Notes under the pieces: model-generated | What the model was told of the DNA's origin: nothing | Seen by the model: only the letters and a program-made list of their open reading frames with translations | The model's database searches: none | Shown: positions 29,058 to 38,044 of the stretch, one piece after another | Position numbering within the stretch: position 1 is the first letter of the stretch | Layout: every line of letters begins with the position of its first letter | DNA from: Dokdonella_A sp963758365 | Lineage (GTDB): Bacteria > Pseudomonadota > Gammaproteobacteria > Xanthomonadales > Rhodanobacteraceae | Direction: 5' to 3' | DNA length: 64,000 bases | Assembly (NCBI GenBank): GCA_963758365.1 | Contig: CAVWVB010000001.1 | Location: 1 to 64,000 of the forward strand | Translations under genes and position numbers: made by a program

Positions 29058-30767
29058 TCATCCGGCCCTGCGATCGGGACCGGCTGCGGCCATCTGCAGC
29101 GCTTCGCCGAAATCGCTCGCGAACCGCAGCATGTCGCCGCGTTCGCCGACGCCCATCTGCGCAAGCACGCGGCGCGGCTGCTCGCCGAGTCCGGAAAGGA
29201 TCACGCGCGTACCGCGGCGTTCGCATCTCGCGATCATCTGGGTCAGCGCAGTCACGCCGGACGCATCGATCAGCGGCACCAGACGCAGGCGCAGGATGAA
29301 CACGCGCGGCGCCTTCAGCTGCGTATTCAGCACATCGTCGAGGCGATCGGCGACTGCGAAGAACAGCGGTCCGGAAATCTGGAATGCCTCCACCCCGGGC
29401 GGCAGCTGCGCGCGCTGGTCCGGTTGCGAAGGATCGGCGGAGTCGGGCCGGTCTTCGTCCAGCAGCGACACGTTCGACTGCATCGCGACCACCTCGCTCA
29501 TTCGATGCATGAACAGGAACGAGGCGAGCACGATACCGACTTCGATCGCAATCGTGAGGTCGAATACCACGGTCAGCGCGAAGGTCAGCAGAAGCACCGC
29601 GCGATCGCCGACCGGACCGGCCATCAGGTGCCGGAAACTCTCGATCTCGGCCATGTTCCAGGCCACGATCACGAGGACTGCGGCAAGCGCCGCGAGCGGT
29701 ACATAGCTCATCGCCGGTGCCAGCACGAGCATGAACAGCAGCAGGAACAGCGCGTGGGCGATGCCCGCGACCGGCGAGCGCGCGCCCGCGCGCACGTTGG
29801 TCGCGGTGCGTGCGAGCGCACCGGTCGCGGGCAGGCCGCCGAACAGTGCGGAGCCGACATTGGCCAGGCCCTGCGCGACCAGCTCGCAGTTGGAGCGGTG
29901 ACGGCCGCCGATCATGCCGTCGGCGACCACCGCCGAAAGCAGCGACTCGACGCCGGCCAGGAACGCGATCGTGAAAGAACTCGGAAACAGTTCGATCGTG
30001 CGTTCGATTGGAATATGCGGAAACGCGAACGTCGGCAACATGGCCGGGATTCCGCCGAAGCGCGTGCCGATCGTTTCGACCGGCAATCCGAACAGCGCGA
30101 CGGCGCCGGCTGCCGCGACCACCGCGATCAGAAAACCCGGCAGCGCCGGTCGCCAGCGGCGCACTACGACGATGATCGCGAGGCTGCCCGCGGTCAGCAC
30201 GGTCGCGGCGGGGGTCCAGTCGGGCAGGTGCGCGGCGTAGGCCGACCAGCGGCCCAGGAAATCGGCCGGTACCTTGTCCATGTGCAGGCCGAGCAGGTCC
30301 TTGACCTGGCTCGAGAAGATGCTCACCGCGATGCCCGCGGTGAAACCGGTGATGACCGGTTTGGGGATGTACTTGAGCAGGGTGCCGACGCGCAGCACGC
30401 CGGCCGCGATCAGCATCAGGCCCGCGAGCAACGTACACAGGATCAGCCCGCCATAGCCGAATTTGTCGATCACGTTGAACACGACCGGCACGAACGCCGC
30501 GGTCGGTCCGCCGATCTGCACGCGCGAGCCGCCGAAGAACGAAATCAGGAAGCCGGCGACAATCGCGGTGTGCAGGCCGCGTTCCGGAGTGGCGCCGGAC
30601 GCGATCGCGAGTGCCATCGACAACGGCAGTGCGACGATCGAGACCGTGAGGCCGGCCACGAGGTCCGCGCGCAGATCGCCGAATCCGTAGCCGCGCCGCA
30701 GGATCGTGAACAGCTTGGGCGTGTAGAGCGCCCAGGCCGACGCGACTGCGCGTGATGCGCCGCTCAT
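29058..30767 (-). CDS. SulP-family anion transporter with STAS domain
   Basis: A 569-residue (from ATG 30765-30767) inner-membrane protein. It begins with the SulP signature region FGDLRADLVAGLTVSIVALP, followed by 10-14 helices (FLISFFGGSRVQIGGPTAAF; PVITGFTAGIAVSIFSSQVK), and ends in a cytoplasmic STAS domain (FILRLRLVPLIDASGVTAL). Transports sulfate, bicarbonate or C4-dicarboxylates in known members. A GTG six codons upstream is an alternative start. No carbonic anhydrase gene nearby to hint at the substrate. Confidence 0.92.
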   Translation of the reverse strand: MSGASRAVASAWALYTPKLFTILRRGYGFGDLRADLVAGLTVSIVALPLSMALAIASGATPERGLHTAIVAGFLISFFGGSRVQIGGPTAAFVPVVFNVIDKFGYGGLILCTLLAGLMLIAAGVLRVGTLLKYIPKPVITGFTAGIAVSIFSSQVKDLLGLHMDKVPADFLGRWSAYAAHLPDWTPAATVLTAGSLAIIVVVRRWRPALPGFLIAVVAAAGAVALFGLPVETIGTRFGGIPAMLPTFAFPHIPIERTIELFPSSFTIAFLAGVESLLSAVVADGMIGGRHRSNCELVAQGLANVGSALFGGLPATGALARTATNVRAGARSPVAGIAHALFLLLFMLVLAPAMSYVPLAALAAVLVIVAWNMAEIESFRHLMAGPVGDRAVLLLTFALTVVFDLTIAIEVGIVLASFLFMHRMSEVVAMQSNVSLLDEDRPDSADPSQPDQRAQLPPGVEAFQISGPLFFAVADRLDDVLNTQLKAPRVFILRLRLVPLIDASGVTALTQMIARCERRGTRVILSGLGEQPRRVLAQMGVGERGDMLRFASDFGEALQMAAAGPDRRAG

Positions 30768-30819
30768 CCGCGTGTGGCGCCGCACGCATCCCGATGCGGC
30801 GCGTGGAGCGCGCGGTGCA

Positions 30820-31242
30820 TCATTGCCGCGTGATGTCGGGCAGCCCGCTGACCAGCCACCAGCGCTTGACGGCCTCGTCGTATTTCCAGACCTGGTGATC
30901 GACGACGCTGCGCGCGGTCTGCGTATTGACGTTGACGAGATCGATCTGCACGGTCTGCCGCACTTCGTTCGCGCTGACCATGTTCACCGGCTGCTCGCTG
31001 TAGCCGCTGACCTGGACCTGCTTGAAACGCGCGAGTTCGAGCGCGGACGGCGGATGCTTCGCGAACTCCTTGGGTTCGATGAAAGTCTGCGCCTGTGCGA
31101 TGTCGCCCCAGCGGATCGCTGCCGCGTACGAGCGCAGCGTCGCATCGAGAATGGTCTGGCGCGAACGAATCTCCTGGTTTGCGCAGGCGCCGACCAGCAG
31201 CGCTGCAAGCACCGTACCGCAGGCGATCAGACGAGGGCGCAT
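30820..31242 (-). CDS. Putative lipoprotein
   Basis: A 140-residue protein. MRPRLIACGTVLAALLVGAC gives a lipobox with modified C20. The mature region (YAAAIRWGDIAQAQTFIEPK, then VVDHQVWKYDEAVKRWWLVSGLP) has the look of the NTF2-like or DUF4878-like small domains common in exported lipoproteins. Function unknown. Lies just upstream of the SulP gene on the same strand. Confidence 0.72.
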   Translation of the reverse strand: MRPRLIACGTVLAALLVGACANQEIRSRQTILDATLRSYAAAIRWGDIAQAQTFIEPKEFAKHPPSALELARFKQVQVSGYSEQPVNMVSANEVRQTVQIDLVNVNTQTARSVVDHQVWKYDEAVKRWWLVSGLPDITRQ

Positions 31243-31295
31243 GGCGATTCTCCGTGACGGGAACAGGGCGATTGTGCAGCACGCGAACGTGCGCG

Positions 31296-31787
31296 TCAGT
31301 CTTTCGCGATCGCGACGAAGTGTGCATGAAGCACGGCGGCATCGCTGCCATCCGCGAGCGGCACGACGCAGCGCACGCGCAGGCGCGCCTTGCCGCGCTC
31401 GCCGAGCATGTGGAAGAAGTCCGCGAATGCGGCGCCCTCGCCGAGGCTCGCGACGGTCGTGAAGTCGTCGCGGACCGGAGCGAGATAGCGGATCGCGCTG
31501 TCCTGCACATAGATGTCGCATGCGATCGCGCGGGCATCGAGGGCGAGCTTGACCAGACCCCAGCCGGCCAGGGTCATCAGGCCGGCCAGGCTGCCGCCGA
31601 ACGCGCAACCCTTGTCGTTCACGTTCGGCGCGAGCGGCGCGGCCAGGGTCAGCGAATCTCCGTCGTAGTTTCCGATTGACAGGGCCATCGCGCGCGCAAG
31701 CGGGATCGTCGCGAGGATTTCGCGCTCGAGCGCGACGCGCATCGACAGCCGCTCCGGACCGGCAGAGTCATCGGTTGCCGGAGTCAT
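31296..31787 (-). CDS. YiiD C-terminal-type hotdog thioesterase
   Basis: A 163-residue protein with the YiiD_C thioesterase domain: LAAPLAPNVNDKGCAFGGSL, then LAGWGLVKLALD and IRYLAPVRDDFTTVA. In E. coli YiiD/FabY-type proteins this domain acts on acyl-ACP at the start of fatty-acid synthesis; here there is no N-terminal GNAT domain. ATG 31785-31787 is chosen; an alternative is MRVALEREI, 15 codons later. Confidence 0.82.
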   Translation of the reverse strand: MTPATDDSAGPERLSMRVALEREILATIPLARAMALSIGNYDGDSLTLAAPLAPNVNDKGCAFGGSLAGLMTLAGWGLVKLALDARAIACDIYVQDSAIRYLAPVRDDFTTVASLGEGAAFADFFHMLGERGKARLRVRCVVPLADGSDAAVLHAHFVAIAKD

Positions 31788-32052
31788 CGGACGGACTCGC
31801 CATTTGCGGCGCGCGCACTGCGGTTCATCCCGATCGAAGCCGGGCCTGAGTACAGACAACGACGCCTGCGACGGCGCCGCGGTGGGGCCGCTTCGCCATG
31901 GCGCTTGCCGCCGGCCTGGAACCGAACAGCAACCCGGTCATCCTGTTCATTCGCGTTCCCTCACCGTCCTGCGTGCGCGCTCGTGCGGCTCGTGCGGCCG
32001 CAGGCAATGTGCCGAGTGCCGTGCGTATGATGGCGCATCTTACCGATCGGCG

Positions 32053-32880
32053 ATGCCGCAAACCATGTCGACACGACGCGTTCAGCAGGCGTCGGCTGCC
32101 GGACCGGATCAGGGTTCCAGGGGCAACCCGAGCATCGTGGTCACGCAACCGGCGGGCGCGCGCGAGCGCCTGCTGCACGGAGTCCGTGCGCGCGGCCTGC
32201 ACGCGGTGTCCCTGCCCGGTCTCGCGCTGCGAGCGCCGACCGACAGCGATCGTGCACGACGTGCGCTGCGCGCGGCCGCTCGCGCACAGGTCTGGATATT
32301 TTCCAGTCCGGCCGCGGTCCGCTTCGCGTTCCGCCTCGTGCGCACACCGCGCATTCCGCGCGGCGTGCGCGTATTCGCAGTCGGCAGCGGAACCCGGCGC
32401 GCACTCGCGCGCGCGGGCATTGCCGCGATCGGGCCGGACCGGCGCGGCAACAGCGAAATCCTGCTTGGCCTGCCCGGATTGCGCCAGGTACGTGGCCAGC
32501 GCATCGCGCTGATCGGTGCTGCGGGCGGGCGCGGCCTGATCGCGCCCGCCCTGCGCCGGCGCGGCGCGCAAGTCGAAGAGGTGCACGTCTACGAGCGCGT
32601 GCCGCCGCGCCTGACCCGACGCCATTTCGACCGGCTCGCGCACGCGCCCGCACCCTGGTTCACGCTGGTCTCGAGCGGCGAGGCGCTCGCGAATCTGGTC
32701 GGCTTGCTGCCTGCCGATCTGCTTGCGCGTCTGCGCGGCCAGACCCTGGTCGCAAGCAGTCCGCGTCTGGCCGGACTGGCCCGCCGCCACGGTTTTGCGA
32801 CGATCGTCGAAGCCGCATCGGCATCGCCGGATCATCTACTCGAAGCCGCCCAGACCGCGTCTGCGCGTCGCCGAACCTGA
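32053..32880 (+). CDS. hemD: Uroporphyrinogen-III synthase
   Basis: A 275-residue HemD, which closes and inverts ring D of hydroxymethylbilane. Recognised by IVVTQPAGARERLLHGV, VWIFSSPAAVRFAF, VFAVGSGTRRALARAG, ALIGAAGGRGLIAPALRRRG and WFTLVSSGEALANL. The family diverges strongly in sequence, but the position before hemX-hemY confirms it. Start taken at ATG 32053; a second ATG at 32065 is equally possible. hemC is not next to it. Confidence 0.92.
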   Translation: MPQTMSTRRVQQASAAGPDQGSRGNPSIVVTQPAGARERLLHGVRARGLHAVSLPGLALRAPTDSDRARRALRAAARAQVWIFSSPAAVRFAFRLVRTPRIPRGVRVFAVGSGTRRALARAGIAAIGPDRRGNSEILLGLPGLRQVRGQRIALIGAAGGRGLIAPALRRRGAQVEEVHVYERVPPRLTRRHFDRLAHAPAPWFTLVSSGEALANLVGLLPADLLARLRGQTLVASSPRLAGLARRHGFATIVEAASASPDHLLEAAQTASARRRT

Positions 32881-32924
32881 CTCCGGCAGCGCATCCCGAT
32901 GCTGCCGGCGTCGCACAGTTCGGC

Positions 32925-32930
32925 TAGCAT
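32925..32930 (+). promoter_or_regulatory. Putative -10 box of hemX
   Basis: TAGCAT six bases before the hemX ATG; -35 not evident. Suggests an internal promoter and a leaderless hemXY transcript. Confidence 0.35.
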
Positions 32931-32936
32931 GCCCGC

Positions 32937-34064
32937 ATGAGCGAAGACCTCGAAGCCGGCCATCCCGTGCCGACCGACGAGCCGATGCCGGCGGCCGAGC
33001 ACGCACCGGTGGCGCGCTCGCGTGGCGGCGGCGGCATCGCCTGGCTGATCGCGATACTCGCGCTCGCGGTCGCGGGCGTCGCGCTCTGGCGTGTCTACCT
33101 GATCGAACACGGTCAGGGTATCGCGCGCAGCGCCGAACGCGAGCAGCTGGATGCGCGCATCGATACCCTCGAGCGCGGCATCGAGCAGCGCAAGCGCGAC
33201 CTGGAATCTCTGCGCGCGCGCGTCGCCGACGTGGACAGCGTCAATCGCAGCGTGCGCGAGGAGCTGCTCGGACTCGGCGAGCGTTCGCGCCATCTCGAGG
33301 ATGCGGTCGCGAATCTTGCCGAGCAGCGCCTGAGCGGCCGCGATTCGATGGCCATGAACGAGGCCGAATTCCTGCTCCAGCAGGCGCAGGAGCGGCTCGC
33401 GTTGTTCGGCGACGCGCAGGCCGCGATCAGCGCCTACCGGCTGGCCGACTCGGCGCTCGCCGCGGCCGAGGATCCGGTGTTCGCGAGCGTGCGCCAGATG
33501 ATCGGCGCGGAACTGCAGGCGTTGCAGGCGAGCAAGCCGGTCGAGACGCGCGCCGCGCTCGCGGCGCTCGCGCGCGTGCGCGGCAGCTTGCCGAATCTTC
33601 CGCTCAGATCGATCACGGTCGAGACGCCCGACACCGATTCGGGCTGGCGCGGGTTCCTGTCCCAGTTCGTGCGCATCAGTCATGGCGGAACCCATGCCGC
33701 CGCGCTCGACGCGCGCACCGCCGAACTGACGCGAGCGATCGTCACGATCGACCTGCGCACGGCCGAAGCGGCATTGTTCGCGCGCGATGCGGATTCCTTC
33801 AAGGCGGCGCTGACGCGTGCGCGCGACGGCATCGCGGCGGCCTTCGACACGCAGTCGGCGCCGGTCAGGAGCGATCTGGCCGAGCTCGACCGCCTCGGCG
33901 CGATGCCGCTCGCCCCGGCGCTGCCCGAACTCGGCAGCGCGCTCAGGGAATTGCGCAATTTGCGCGCCACACGCGCGCTCGCACAACCGCACGCGCATGG
34001 CGCCACGCCGCCCGCGCACGGCACGGCCGCAGCGCCGCGCGTCGCCCACGAGGGAGCCGGCTGA
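32937..34064 (+). CDS. hemX: HemX-family membrane protein
   Basis: A 375-residue protein with a cytoplasmic N terminus, one membrane helix (IAWLIAILALAVAGVALW, about 34-51) and a long coiled coil (EREQLDARIDTLERGIEQRK). Then comes the HemX domain (MNEAEFLLQQAQERLALFGD; GLRSF-type core around ITVETPDTDSGWRGFLS). It is often mislabelled uroporphyrinogen-III C-methyltransferase, yet it has no methyltransferase motif. Thought to be a scaffold for haem-pathway enzymes. Overlaps hemY by one base (TGATG). Confidence 0.92.
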   Translation: MSEDLEAGHPVPTDEPMPAAEHAPVARSRGGGGIAWLIAILALAVAGVALWRVYLIEHGQGIARSAEREQLDARIDTLERGIEQRKRDLESLRARVADVDSVNRSVREELLGLGERSRHLEDAVANLAEQRLSGRDSMAMNEAEFLLQQAQERLALFGDAQAAISAYRLADSALAAAEDPVFASVRQMIGAELQALQASKPVETRAALAALARVRGSLPNLPLRSITVETPDTDSGWRGFLSQFVRISHGGTHAAALDARTAELTRAIVTIDLRTAEAALFARDADSFKAALTRARDGIAAAFDTQSAPVRSDLAELDRLGAMPLAPALPELGSALRELRNLRATRALAQPHAHGATPPAHGTAAAPRVAHEGAG

Positions 34065-35335
34065 TGCGTGCCTGGCGTGCGATCGTCCTGTTGCTGATCG
34101 TTGCGGTGCTCGCCGCGCTTGCCTGGCACTGGCTCGCGGCCGACCCGGGCTATGTGCAACTGCGCATGCGCAACACCACGATCGAGACCAGCGTCGTCGT
34201 GGCGCTCGCCGCGCTGCTCGCGCTGTGGGCGGCGATCACCCTGGGCTGGCGGCTGCTGCGCTGGCCATTCCGGGCCTGGGACCGTTCGGTGAAGCGGCGC
34301 GGGCGCGAACGTCTGGCCGGCGGACTGACCGCGTTCGCCGAAGGCGACTACGCGCAGGCCGAACGCGATCTCGGCAAGGCCGCAAGCCACGCGGCGTTCC
34401 GTACGCCCGCATTGCTGGTCGCCGCACGCGCTGCACACGAGCGCGGCGCCGAGGACCGGGCCAACCAGGCACTCGAAGAAGTCGACGCACACGGCGCACG
34501 CGCGGCCGATGCATTGCGTGCACGCTTCCTGATCGAAAACGGGCGCAACGCGGAAGCGCTCGCGTTGCTCAAGGCCAGGGCTGCTTCCGCGGACCTGTCG
34601 CCGCGCGGCTGGCGCCTGCTCATCGAGGCGGCGCTCGCCGCAGGCGACAGCCAGGCCGCGGTCGATGCGCTGCCGATGCTCGCGCGCAGCCAGTCCCTGA
34701 CCGCCGATACGCAGGCCGCACTGGAAACACGCGTGCTCGGCGCGGCACTCGCGGCGGCGCCGGACGCGAACCGGCTCAATGCGCTGTGGAGCGGCGCTTC
34801 CCGCGCGCAGCGGCGCCGCAGCGAACTGGTTGCCGCATTCGCGCGCCGTTCGGCCGCGCTCGGACAGACCCTTGCGGCGATGGACGAGATCGAAAGTGCG
34901 CAACGCCGCGAATGGAATGACGAGCTCGCTACGATCTACGCGGAACTCGGTCCCGATGAAGTGCCCGCGCGCATCCGCAAGGCCGAAGGCTGGCTCGCGA
35001 TTGCGCCGAACAGCCCGGCGTTGTTGACCGCACTCGGCCGTCTATACGTCCAGAAGGCTCAATGGACCGATGCGGACGAGACCCTCGAGCGCGCGGTCGG
35101 CCTGGCCGAAACGCCCGCGGCCTGGGAAGCGCTCGGTGACTGCCGGCGCGGCGAAGGCGACCTCGCCGGTGCGACTGCGTGCTACGCGAATGCGCTGCGC
35201 GTCGCGCGCGGTGCGGCGAGTACGCCGGTCGGCCCACGCAAGCCGCGCGGTCCCGTCGACACGCGACCGCTCGCGTTCGAGGAACGCAGCGAGCTCGGCG
35301 TGCCGCGCCTGCCCGATTCCAGACAGGCAAGATGA
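34064..35335 (+). CDS. hemY: HemY-family TPR membrane protein
   Basis: A 423-residue protein with two N-terminal membrane helices (IVLLLIVAVLAALAWHWLA; VVVALAALLALWAAITLGW), the HemY_N domain (GDYAQAERDLGKAASHA) and TPR repeats to the end (LLTALGRLYVQKAQWTDADE). This is the proteobacterial HemY, unrelated to the Bacillus protoporphyrinogen oxidase of the same name. Acts late in haem synthesis, mechanism unresolved. Translationally coupled to hemX. Confidence 0.92.
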   Translation: MRAWRAIVLLLIVAVLAALAWHWLAADPGYVQLRMRNTTIETSVVVALAALLALWAAITLGWRLLRWPFRAWDRSVKRRGRERLAGGLTAFAEGDYAQAERDLGKAASHAAFRTPALLVAARAAHERGAEDRANQALEEVDAHGARAADALRARFLIENGRNAEALALLKARAASADLSPRGWRLLIEAALAAGDSQAAVDALPMLARSQSLTADTQAALETRVLGAALAAAPDANRLNALWSGASRAQRRRSELVAAFARRSAALGQTLAAMDEIESAQRREWNDELATIYAELGPDEVPARIRKAEGWLAIAPNSPALLTALGRLYVQKAQWTDADETLERAVGLAETPAAWEALGDCRRGEGDLAGATACYANALRVARGAASTPVGPRKPRGPVDTRPLAFEERSELGVPRLPDSRQAR

Positions 35336-35377
35336 CGCGTCGTCTCGTCGCGTGCGTCGCGCCTCGATACGCGCGGC

Positions 35378-35402
35378 GTCAGGCCGGGGCGGCCTGACCC
35401 AC
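35378..35402 (-). repeat. GTAG-type REP palindrome (type A, GTGG head)
   Basis: The stem is the same as at 7755-7779, inverted, but its head reads GTGG instead of GTAG. It is the first element of a duplicated pair. Confidence 0.72.
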
Positions 35403-35420
35403 AGGCCATGTCGCGGTCCC

Positions 35421-35449
35421 GTAGGTCAGGTCGGCGGCGCCGACCTGAC
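35421..35449 (+). repeat. GTAG-type REP palindrome (type B)
   Basis: GTAG plus stem GTCAGGTCGGC / GCCGACCTGAC with a three-base loop. It faces the preceding inverted type A element across an 18-base linker. Confidence 0.8.
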
Positions 35450-35473
35450 GCATGCGCGGGGACGCGTTGCGGC

Positions 35474-35498
35474 GTCAGGCCGGGGCGGCCTGACCTAC
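35474..35498 (-). repeat. GTAG-type REP palindrome (type A)
   Basis: Perfect inverted copy of the 7755-7779 element, located exactly 96 bases after the copy at 35378. The linker AGGCCATGTCGCGGTCCC follows both copies. Confidence 0.8.
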
Positions 35499-35515
35499 AG
35501 GCCATGTCGCGGTCC

Positions 35516-35549
35516 CATAGCTCAGGTCGGCTGCGCCGCGTAGGACAGG
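35516..35549 (+). repeat. Degenerate GTAG-type REP remnants
   Basis: ATAGCTCAGGTCGGC followed by GCCG is a damaged type B element, and GTAGGACAGG right after it is another head without a stem. They are the decayed end of the 96-base tandem repeat. Confidence 0.55.
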
Positions 35550-35594
35550 AACGGCGTTGATACAGGCGGCGCCGCGGGTCCGGGCGCGTACGAG

Positions 35595-36161
35595 TCAGCG
35601 CGGCAGTGCGTCGACGCCGGTGACGCGCCCGTCGACGAGCTGCACCAGACGCAGCAGCCGGCGGTCGCCGAAATCGTAGACCCATTCCTCGCGGCGCTGG
35701 TCGCGCCATTGCTCGACGCCGCGCAGCGGGCGTCGCACGACCGTGTCCGATTCGATGCGCCGCGACGCGGGCTCGCCGCAGCGCGCGATGAGTTCGCCCG
35801 CACTCAGGCCGTCGAGCAGCCGATTCGGATCGCAGTCCGCGCCGATCTCGTTCACACCGTAGCCGAGCGTGTCCTCGCGTACCAGGCGGCCGTCGCGAAA
35901 CACCAGCCTGCGCATCAGCTGACGCGGGCCGAAGTTGTAATACCAGACATCGAAATCGACCGCGCGCTGCTGCTCGAGCGGACCATAGGCGCCGACGACC
36001 TCGACTTGCGTGTACTGGTCGGTCCAGAACGGCACGCCGCAGCGGTCGCGCACCTGGAAGTCGCGGTCGCCGTCGCTGACGAGGCGGTTGCCGCAACGCA
36101 TCGCGAACGCGCTCGAACTGGCCAGCAGCAACGCCAGGATCGGCAGGAGTCTTCGCGGCAT
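35595..36161 (-). CDS. Secreted DUF2845-family protein
   Basis: A 188-residue protein. Signal peptide RLLPILALLLASSSAFA, then two tandem DUF2845-like units: MRCGNRLVSDGDRDFQVRDR and LSAGELIARCGEPASRRIES, each followed by an aromatic beta-hairpin (DVWYYNFGPRQL; EEWVYDFGDRRLL). Similar to SmpA/BamE-like small exported domains. Function unknown. ATG 36159-36161 chosen at the signal peptide. Confidence 0.8.
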   Translation of the reverse strand: MPRRLLPILALLLASSSAFAMRCGNRLVSDGDRDFQVRDRCGVPFWTDQYTQVEVVGAYGPLEQQRAVDFDVWYYNFGPRQLMRRLVFRDGRLVREDTLGYGVNEIGADCDPNRLLDGLSAGELIARCGEPASRRIESDTVVRRPLRGVEQWRDQRREEWVYDFGDRRLLRLVQLVDGRVTGVDALPR

Positions 36162-36335
36162 GACGTGCTTCCTGGTGACCTGTAGCAGGGGAATTGAAAG
36201 CAACTCGCTTGGTCTCGCGGCGCCGTGCCTGGCCCTCGCTCGAGCCATGGGCACCGCCATGGGCCTCGCTGCGGGCCGGCGCCCGCCACCCCGATCCCGG
36301 CGCGATTCCTCTTCCACTTCCCCCGTTGCAGGCTA

Positions 36336-37388
36336 TTAGAACCCGTGGATGCCGGCCCGGCTGCCGAGAATCTCGGCAATCACGTCCGGCGCATAGTCGA
36401 ACGAATCGTAATACAGGCGGTCCTCGGGCAGACCTGCATCGACGAATGCGCGGCGCCCGGCATCGATCATCGTCGGCGGACCGCTCATGTAGAGGTCGAA
36501 GTCCGCCAGGTCGGGATGATCCTCGAGCAACGCCTCGTGCACGAGACCGGCCCGCAACGCCGAGGCGAGTTCCGGGTCCGATATCACCGGGACGAATCGG
36601 AAGCCCGCAACGTCGCGTGCCCAGCGTTCGGGCAGGCCGCGCAGATACAGATCGGCCGGCTCGCGCACGCCCCAGTACAGGGTGATCGGACGCCGCGTGC
36701 CCAGATGCAGGAAATGCTCGACCAGGGCCTTGATCGGCGCGAAGCCGGTGCCGCCGGCCATCAGCAGCATCGGCCGCTCGCTGTCCTCGCGCGGCACGAA
36801 CGTGCCGAGCGGTCCCTCGACGCGCAACAGGGCGCCCGGTTTCATCTCGTCGAATACGCGGGTCGTGAAGCCGCCGCCGCTGACCCGCCGTACGTGCAGT
36901 TCGATGCTGTCGTCGTCGTGCGGCGCGTTCGCGATCGAGAACGCGCGACGCCGGCCGTCGGGCAGCAGCACGTCGACGTACTGGCCGGGCAGGCGGCGCA
37001 TGCGCTCGCCGCGCGCGGTCAGCAGGATCAGTCGCGCGACATCGTGACCGAGCAGGCTCTTGTCGATCAGCTTGAGCGTGAACGTACGGCGCGGGATGTC
37101 GGCCACCGAGGCGACCTCGCGCGCCGCAATCAGCAGGTCGCTGATCGGGACCGCCTGGCAGAGCAGGGCCTGGTGCTGCATGCGCTCGGTCGCGTTGAGC
37201 GCACTCGGAGGATTGCGCGGATACACGCATTCGCCTTCGATCAGGGTCGCCTTGCAGCTCCCGCACACGCCGGACAGACAGGAATACGGCAACGCGAGCC
37301 CGGCGCGGCGCGCGGCTTCGAGCACGGTTTCACCGGCGCTGACCGGAAACGACTTGCCGCTGGCCTGCAGGGTCACGGTATGGGACAC
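36336..37388 (-). CDS. 2Fe-2S ferredoxin / FAD-NAD reductase (AscD/Fre-like)
   Basis: A 350-residue electron-transfer reductase. The N-terminal plant-type ferredoxin has C37-x4-C42-x2-C45 and C77 (PYSCLSGVCGSCK; ALLCQAV). It is followed by an FAD-binding barrel (GQYVDVLLPDGRRRAFSIAN) and an NAD-binding domain (LLMAGGTGFAPIKAL; MSGPPTMIDA). The layout is that of CDP-6-deoxy-3,4-glucoseen reductase and of oxygenase reductases; in xanthomonads it is usually a lone gene of unknown partner. GTG start at 37386-37388, from homology of the N terminus MSHTVTLQASG. Confidence 0.9.
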   Translation of the reverse strand: MSHTVTLQASGKSFPVSAGETVLEAARRAGLALPYSCLSGVCGSCKATLIEGECVYPRNPPSALNATERMQHQALLCQAVPISDLLIAAREVASVADIPRRTFTLKLIDKSLLGHDVARLILLTARGERMRRLPGQYVDVLLPDGRRRAFSIANAPHDDDSIELHVRRVSGGGFTTRVFDEMKPGALLRVEGPLGTFVPREDSERPMLLMAGGTGFAPIKALVEHFLHLGTRRPITLYWGVREPADLYLRGLPERWARDVAGFRFVPVISDPELASALRAGLVHEALLEDHPDLADFDLYMSGPPTMIDAGRRAFVDAGLPEDRLYYDSFDYAPDVIAEILGSRAGIHGF

Positions 37389-37605
37389 GGTCGCGATCGT
37401 CGTGGAATCGGTCGATTGTCGCCGAAGTCGCAGCGCGACCGCGAACCGGCGCGTTCGCATGCGGCGGCTGCGAATCCGCTCGCGTGTTGTGCGGAGCGTC
37501 CGCCAGTACGGGTCCGGCCGGTCGGCATATGTCCCCACGCCGGGCACCGCGGTATCCGCGAATGCCCTTGCTATAGTCGATCGTCGATCGACCGGAACCC
37601 GTGTC

Positions 37606-38043
37606 ATGAGCCTCTGGAAACAATCCACCGACCTCGAACGCATCAAAGCGTGGGACCAGGGCACGCTGGTCCAGCACCTCGGCATCCGCGTCACCGAGAT
37701 CGGCGACGACTTCGTGCGCGGCACGATGCCGGTGGATGCGCGCACGCGCCAGCCGTTCGGCCTGCTCCACGGCGGCGCCTCGGTTGCGCTGGCCGAGACG
37801 CTCGGCAGTCTCGCCGGCAACCTCTGCATCGAGGCCAGCACGATGGCGGTCGGACTCGACATCAATGCCAATCACGTGCGTGCGGTCTCCGCGGGCGTGG
37901 TCACCGGCACCGCGCGTGCGCTGCACGTAGGTCGCTCGACCCAGGTCTGGGAGATCCGCATCGAGGATGCGCGCGAACGCCTGGTCTGCATTGCGCGGCT
38001 CACCCTCGCGGTCGTGCCGCGCGAATCGCCGAAGCCGATCTGA
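37606..38043 (+). CDS. Hotdog-fold acyl-CoA thioesterase (YdiI/MenI/PaaI-like)
   Basis: A 145-residue protein matching the 4HBT family, with the active-site block PFGLLHGGASVALAETLGS: H55-G-G and catalytic E64. Close relatives hydrolyse 1,4-dihydroxy-2-naphthoyl-CoA or aromatic acyl-CoAs; there is no menaquinone locus here, so a housekeeping acyl-CoA role is more likely. The gene stops one base before the srkA start. Confidence 0.9.
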   Translation: MSLWKQSTDLERIKAWDQGTLVQHLGIRVTEIGDDFVRGTMPVDARTRQPFGLLHGGASVALAETLGSLAGNLCIEASTMAVGLDINANHVRAVSAGVVTGTARALHVGRSTQVWEIRIEDARERLVCIARLTLAVVPRESPKPI

Positions 38044-38044
38044 G

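Noticed and set aside
32937..34064. Annotation of hemX as uroporphyrinogen-III methyltransferase
   Set aside because: There is no SAM-binding or CobA/CysG motif; the protein is a membrane-anchored coiled-coil HemX.
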